A stretch of DNA of 64,000 nt from Eudromia elegans. Its lineage: Eukaryota; Chordata; Aves; Tinamiformes; Tinamidae. Shown piece after piece: positions 60,401 to 64,000 of this stretch. The translations under genes were made by a program, and so were the position numbers. The DNA lies in the NCBI GenBank assembly GCA_003342815.1, contig PTEX01000167.1, forward strand, positions 611,018-675,017, in the 5' to 3' direction. A model generated the notes under the pieces. That model did no database searches and had not been told where the DNA came from. It saw only the letters and a program-made list of their open reading frames with translations. How positions within the stretch are numbered: position 1 is the first letter of the stretch; each line of letters opens with the position of its first letter.

Positions 60401-62477
60401 TTTGCAATGCCAACCATATGACAATTAATTCAGCAGAGGACAGTGTGTGAATCTATTTTCAACCTGTTTTAATAATAGAGTTACAACCAAAATGCTTTCT
60501 CCAGTGGTTAAACCAATATTAAATTTGCCTAGAAACTTGTTTACAGGCTTTTCCACTGGGTTTGTCTAATGCCAGTGCCGTGAAGGACATCAATTTTCAG
60601 TAAGACAACTGCCTCCAGCACTGGGATTGGAAACGCCAATTGTAATTAAAACTTTTTTTAAGCAAATGCTTTTTGCAGTTTAATTATGGCAAGAAACGCT
60701 TTTTGTTTTGTGAACTTCCAGACTGTTGAGCTCAGCAAGACTCCATTTGGCATTCTGAAGGAGAATCTTGTCCTTGTTGATGTCCGTGGCGTGCTTCCTC
60801 CTGCAAACACACCACTGGATTTTCAGCTTTAAATAAAATCCGGACAATCTGCACTGCACCCAGGTTAAATGTGCTGTAAACACCGATTATTTGCGACCAG
60901 TGTTTAATCCTAACCATGGGTTATGTATGTTTTCCCTCTTTGGTATTTTTGCTGTAATCACTGTACGAGTCATACAACCTATCAAAAGGGTAGATATAAG
61001 CTATAGTCATTTTATATGTTTCTAACAGTGAAAATAGAAAAAGAAAAGCAATTGCACAACAGCTGAATGTTTTCTATTTTCCAAAGGCTCTTATTGGTGA
61101 TATTTCTCCCGATACTGCTGCTCTTGCAATCACATAGCAACACAGCCCTTGAAATAACTTTTGGTACTTGATGTATAAGGTACAGCATTTGGGGAAACTG
61201 ATTCCACTGAAATGCCACCTGTTTAAATGCTAAATGGTATCAAAACTGAAAAGAAAAGGATGGCAGTGCAGTGGAGGAGGCCATTGCCTTGTCTGGATGA
61301 CTGAGCTCCCCAGGTCAGCTGTCAGTCCCTTCCTCCGGAGCCTCTCGAGGTCCCAGAACGCGGCAGGTAGGCGGGAGGCGCAGGGCGCACGTGGCCCGCG
61401 CTGCCTCGGCAGCTCCTGCGTGCTGCACGGGGCTCGGGCGTGCCGAGAGCCTCTCCTGGTCTCTGCTGGGGCGTGCCTGCAGCCTCCCCACACTGTTCCT
61501 AAATATTGCCCNTTCTGCTCTTACGGTTTGCATTTGGGAATCTGCCCCCAGCAGGGCCCAGCTGGATTCTTTTTTCTTTTTTTTTTTTTAACACAAATGC
61601 TTTTAAGTCAGAAAGAAAGGTGGGTGAGGCAAATATCTTTTCTCAAAAATTAAGTTCACATCTTCATCTGCACTCTGTGATTTGAGGCCTCCTTCCTTCA
61701 GCTAAGTAGGGGGGAAAAGTAAAGCNCTTTTCTGAGCTGTTATTTTTTTCCAAGTTTCAGGCTCTCCCACAAAACCACTCTACTAGATGCCTAACACCCT
61801 CCTCTTTTATTGTAATAACACAATTTCTGTTTTATGTCTTTCTACTTCAGGAGTCTCTCCTTGCAATCTTCTGTACCACTTAATTTCTTCCTACCAACAG
61901 ATCCCAGTTCTCTCTGGTGCTGGAGTCAATCACATGGTTACCAGCTCTCCTACCAAGTGCCGACTAGGAGTGAATTTGAGATTTTTGAATCTTCACGCTT
62001 TGCGCCTTTGTGTAGAATTCGTGTCCAAAAGTGTGTGGGGTTCAACTACCTGGCATGAGGAGACCTGAGGAAACGCTGCCAAAGACACTCAGTATTATCA
62101 GCAGCATCATTAAAATTCAAGTAACATTACTGTAGAGTCAGTAAATGCAGAGTTAAGGATTCTGGAGTTGGCTGCCAGGTTTGCAGGAGTGACGCTGAAG
62201 CGGCCCCTACGTTGTAGTGTTTGAAGGAAGATTCATTTTTATGAAATTCCGGGATATGCAGTATGGCAGCTTGGCTGGGGACCGCCTCTGGAGAAAGTTA
62301 GAGGCAAGGAAATAACATGAAGGAGGAATCGGAGATTCTATGAAAGATACTAATAGCGTAGGGTGCTACATGTGTCTAAGAAGCAGCAGGAGGAGGTAGA
62401 AAGGGAGCTTTTTAATTCTGGTCATCGTTTTTTCTCGTAACAAGTTTTAAGTAGGGTTAGGTTTTCAAGGGACGTAA
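57463..62477. other. Non-coding DNA with small GC patches
   Basis: GC and CpG patches lie at 59,690-59,880, 60,110-60,250 and 61,325-61,470. Open frames there overlap on both strands and carry no recognisable domain. A pyrimidine tract occurs at 61,565-61,590. Otherwise the DNA is AT-rich with nothing I can name. Confidence 0.4.
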
Positions 62478-63027
62478 TCCTAACCCTCTGCTCAGCCCTG
62501 GTGAGGCCACATCAGGAGTATTGGGTACAATTCTGGGCTCCCCAGTACAGGAGGGATGTGGAGCTCCTAGAGAGGGTCCAGCGACAAACAACAAAGCTGA
62601 TCAAGGGACTGGAGCACCTACCATATTAGAAGTTAAATGAGCGGGGCCTGTTTAGCCTAGAGAAGACAGAGAGGAGATCTGATCAATATGTATATAATAT
62701 GTATATACCTGAGGAATGATTGTAGGGAGGAGGGGGCCAAACTCTTCTCGATAGTGGCCAGTGATAGGACATAGGGTAACAGGTACAAGTTGCAACCCAG
62801 GCAGTTCCATGTCCATGTGAGGAGGAACGTTTTTCCCTGTGAAGGTGACGGAGCCCTGGCACAGGCTGCCCAGAGAGGTTGTGGAGTCTCCTTCTCTGGA
62901 GATCTTCCAAACCCCGCTGGCTGTCACCCTGTGCCCCGTGTTCTGGGGGTCCCTACTGGAGCGGGGAGTTGGACTAGATGATCCTTAGCGGTCCGTTCCA
63001 ACCTTGATCATTCTGTGATTCTGCAAG
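62478..63027 (+). pseudogene. CR1 LINE fragment, ORF2 C-terminus and 3' end
   Basis: The plus strand starts within ORF2 (ctctgctcagccctggtgag, the 'LYSALVRPH' region) and carries the WAP...ERVQ block and the C-terminal block in shifting frames. An in-frame TAG falls near 62,628. The 3' end follows: ttggactagatgatccttag (62,969-62,988), then gtccgttccaaccttgatca and attctgtgattctg. The catalytic motifs are missing through 5' truncation. It is more decayed than the copies at 43 and 50 kb. Confidence 0.9.
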
Positions 63028-64000
63028 TTTTACCTGGGTCCTCTACTGTATATTTCAAATGCTGAGATGAATTATTCCAAGTCAAGTAATGCACTGTCTT
63101 CATTGTCTTACAAGATACTGACATTATTATGATAATTACCTTATGCATGTATTTGTCAAATATTTGCATGCCCTCTTTCATTTGTATCAGTTGTNTAGGA
63201 TGTTGAGTATGGTGTGCTTATGATAATTTTAGGAATGTAATATTTTTCAAGTTCAGGAAGTTAACAACTTGGGCTTTTTGCTTTGCACGTTGTAACCTTT
63301 TATGTTATCACTTGGTGAGACGAGGTGAAAACACAGAGGCACATAAATTGGTGACCTCAGATCTGCGATTATGTTAGAGCTGACCCTGGTCACATTTCAC
63401 ATCACACTGTGCAGCAATGCTGGCAGGGAGGAAAAGCAACCCAGAGAGGAGACCACGTGTAACTTGTTCACTTGAGGATAGTTGTATTTTGATAGGTTTA
63501 AGTCAGGACCATTACACTGAAGTCAGTGTTACATCAGTGAGGTGGTTGGGCATAATATTCTCCCAGTCTTCTCTGTACTTTTTTTTTTTTTTGAACCCCC
63601 TTATATTACATAGTTCTTGCAAAGTAGCGCTAAAGGAGGGATTTCTTAATGATTTCAGACTTGCCCTCTTGCAGCTACCAGCAGCAGCATGATGAGATTT
63701 CCTGGTTTCCAGCTGCCATAGGAATTCCCTGGAGCCGTAGATTGCCACCGCATTTGGAGCGGCCCAGCAGCTGCTCTCCCTTATGGCAGCAGACTGACCA
63801 GCAGGCAGCTGCCCCAGCCTCCGGAGAGCACAAGGGACTGTAAAGATGACATTGCCCCCCCAGTCCAGCCCTGCCCTTCCAGAGCCCGTTACGTGCATAG
63901 TGTCTGAGCAAGCTGGTACCACAGCAATCTCTTAATCCACAAAATTGCTGTGGCTATGGTAGTGCCAGCCTCAGGTATGCAGGGACAGGAGTTTCCTATA
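63028..64000. other. AT-rich non-coding DNA to the window end
   Basis: A 14-base T run lies at 63,579-63,592. No gene or repeat is recognisable, and the open frames near 63,510-63,920 overlap on both strands. Confidence 0.45.

Noticed and set aside
61391-61653. Frames ending in long phenylalanine runs
   Set aside because: The runs come from a pyrimidine tract next to a GC patch, so they carry no coding signal.
1-64000. CRISPR array, rRNA, tRNA cluster, or complete endogenous retrovirus
   Set aside because: I saw no regularly spaced direct repeats, rRNA-like sequence, cloverleafs, paired LTRs or gag/pol/env-like frames anywhere in the window.

Overview
This window looks like avian nuclear DNA, most likely a gene desert or a long intron. 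The main evidence is several CR1 LINE fragments, the dominant retrotransposon of birds. Four are recognisable avian-type copies or 3' ends and one is much older. Some end in the CR1-specific 8-bp tail (repeats of gattctat). Older layers are also present: MIR-like SINE copies, and faint relics that resemble palindromic dispersed repeats of turtles, crocodilians and birds. The background is AT-rich and is broken by a dozen or so short CpG-dense patches. I found no operon-like gene packing, rRNA, tRNA or CRISPR array, and no gene I can name. Single N bases are scattered throughout, as in a draft or reference-guided assembly.

Layout: a CpG-rich patch (385-885) and a second (3,236-3,550) sit in AT-rich DNA, followed by a short unassigned membrane-type reading frame (6,914-7,117) and a CR1 3' end (10.5 kb). 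From 11 to 20 kb there is a poly(A) tract, an AT palindrome (14.3 kb), a GC patch (15.0-15.4 kb), a decayed ancient CR1 (16.3-17.3 kb) and a MIR-like SINE (19.2 kb). Two exon-like segments with good splice signals lie on the minus strand at 19.8-20.5 kb. From 21 to 35 kb there is non-coding DNA with another SINE, an 11-bp inverted repeat around GATTA cores (23.5 kb), the longest CpG patch (25.65-26.35 kb) and a stretch resembling a conserved non-coding element (27.5-28.0 kb). This part ends with a GC minisatellite (34.14-34.31 kb) and a duplicated octamer-containing element (34.69-34.75 kb).

From 38 to 51 kb there are ancient repeat relics, a minus-strand CR1 that becomes CpG-rich towards its 5' end (40.6-41.15 kb), and a CpG patch with two CCAAT boxes (41.6-41.8 kb). 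A plus-strand CR1 3' end (42.8-43.25 kb) and the youngest-looking CR1 (49.94-51.0 kb) follow. The last 13 kb are mostly featureless, with exon-like segments near 51.6-52.2 kb and 57.3-57.5 kb, small GC patches (59.7-61.5 kb) and a last CR1 fragment (62.48-63.03 kb).

The only coding content I can identify is LINE reverse transcriptase, and every copy is truncated or broken. The exon-like segments are offered as testable candidates. Their reading frames do not join to one another, and I do not recognise their products. I found no convincing new biological system. The best leads are the splice-flanked 52-codon segment at 19.82-19.98 kb, the duplicated POU-octamer element at 34.7 kb, and the pattern of isolated GC patches.
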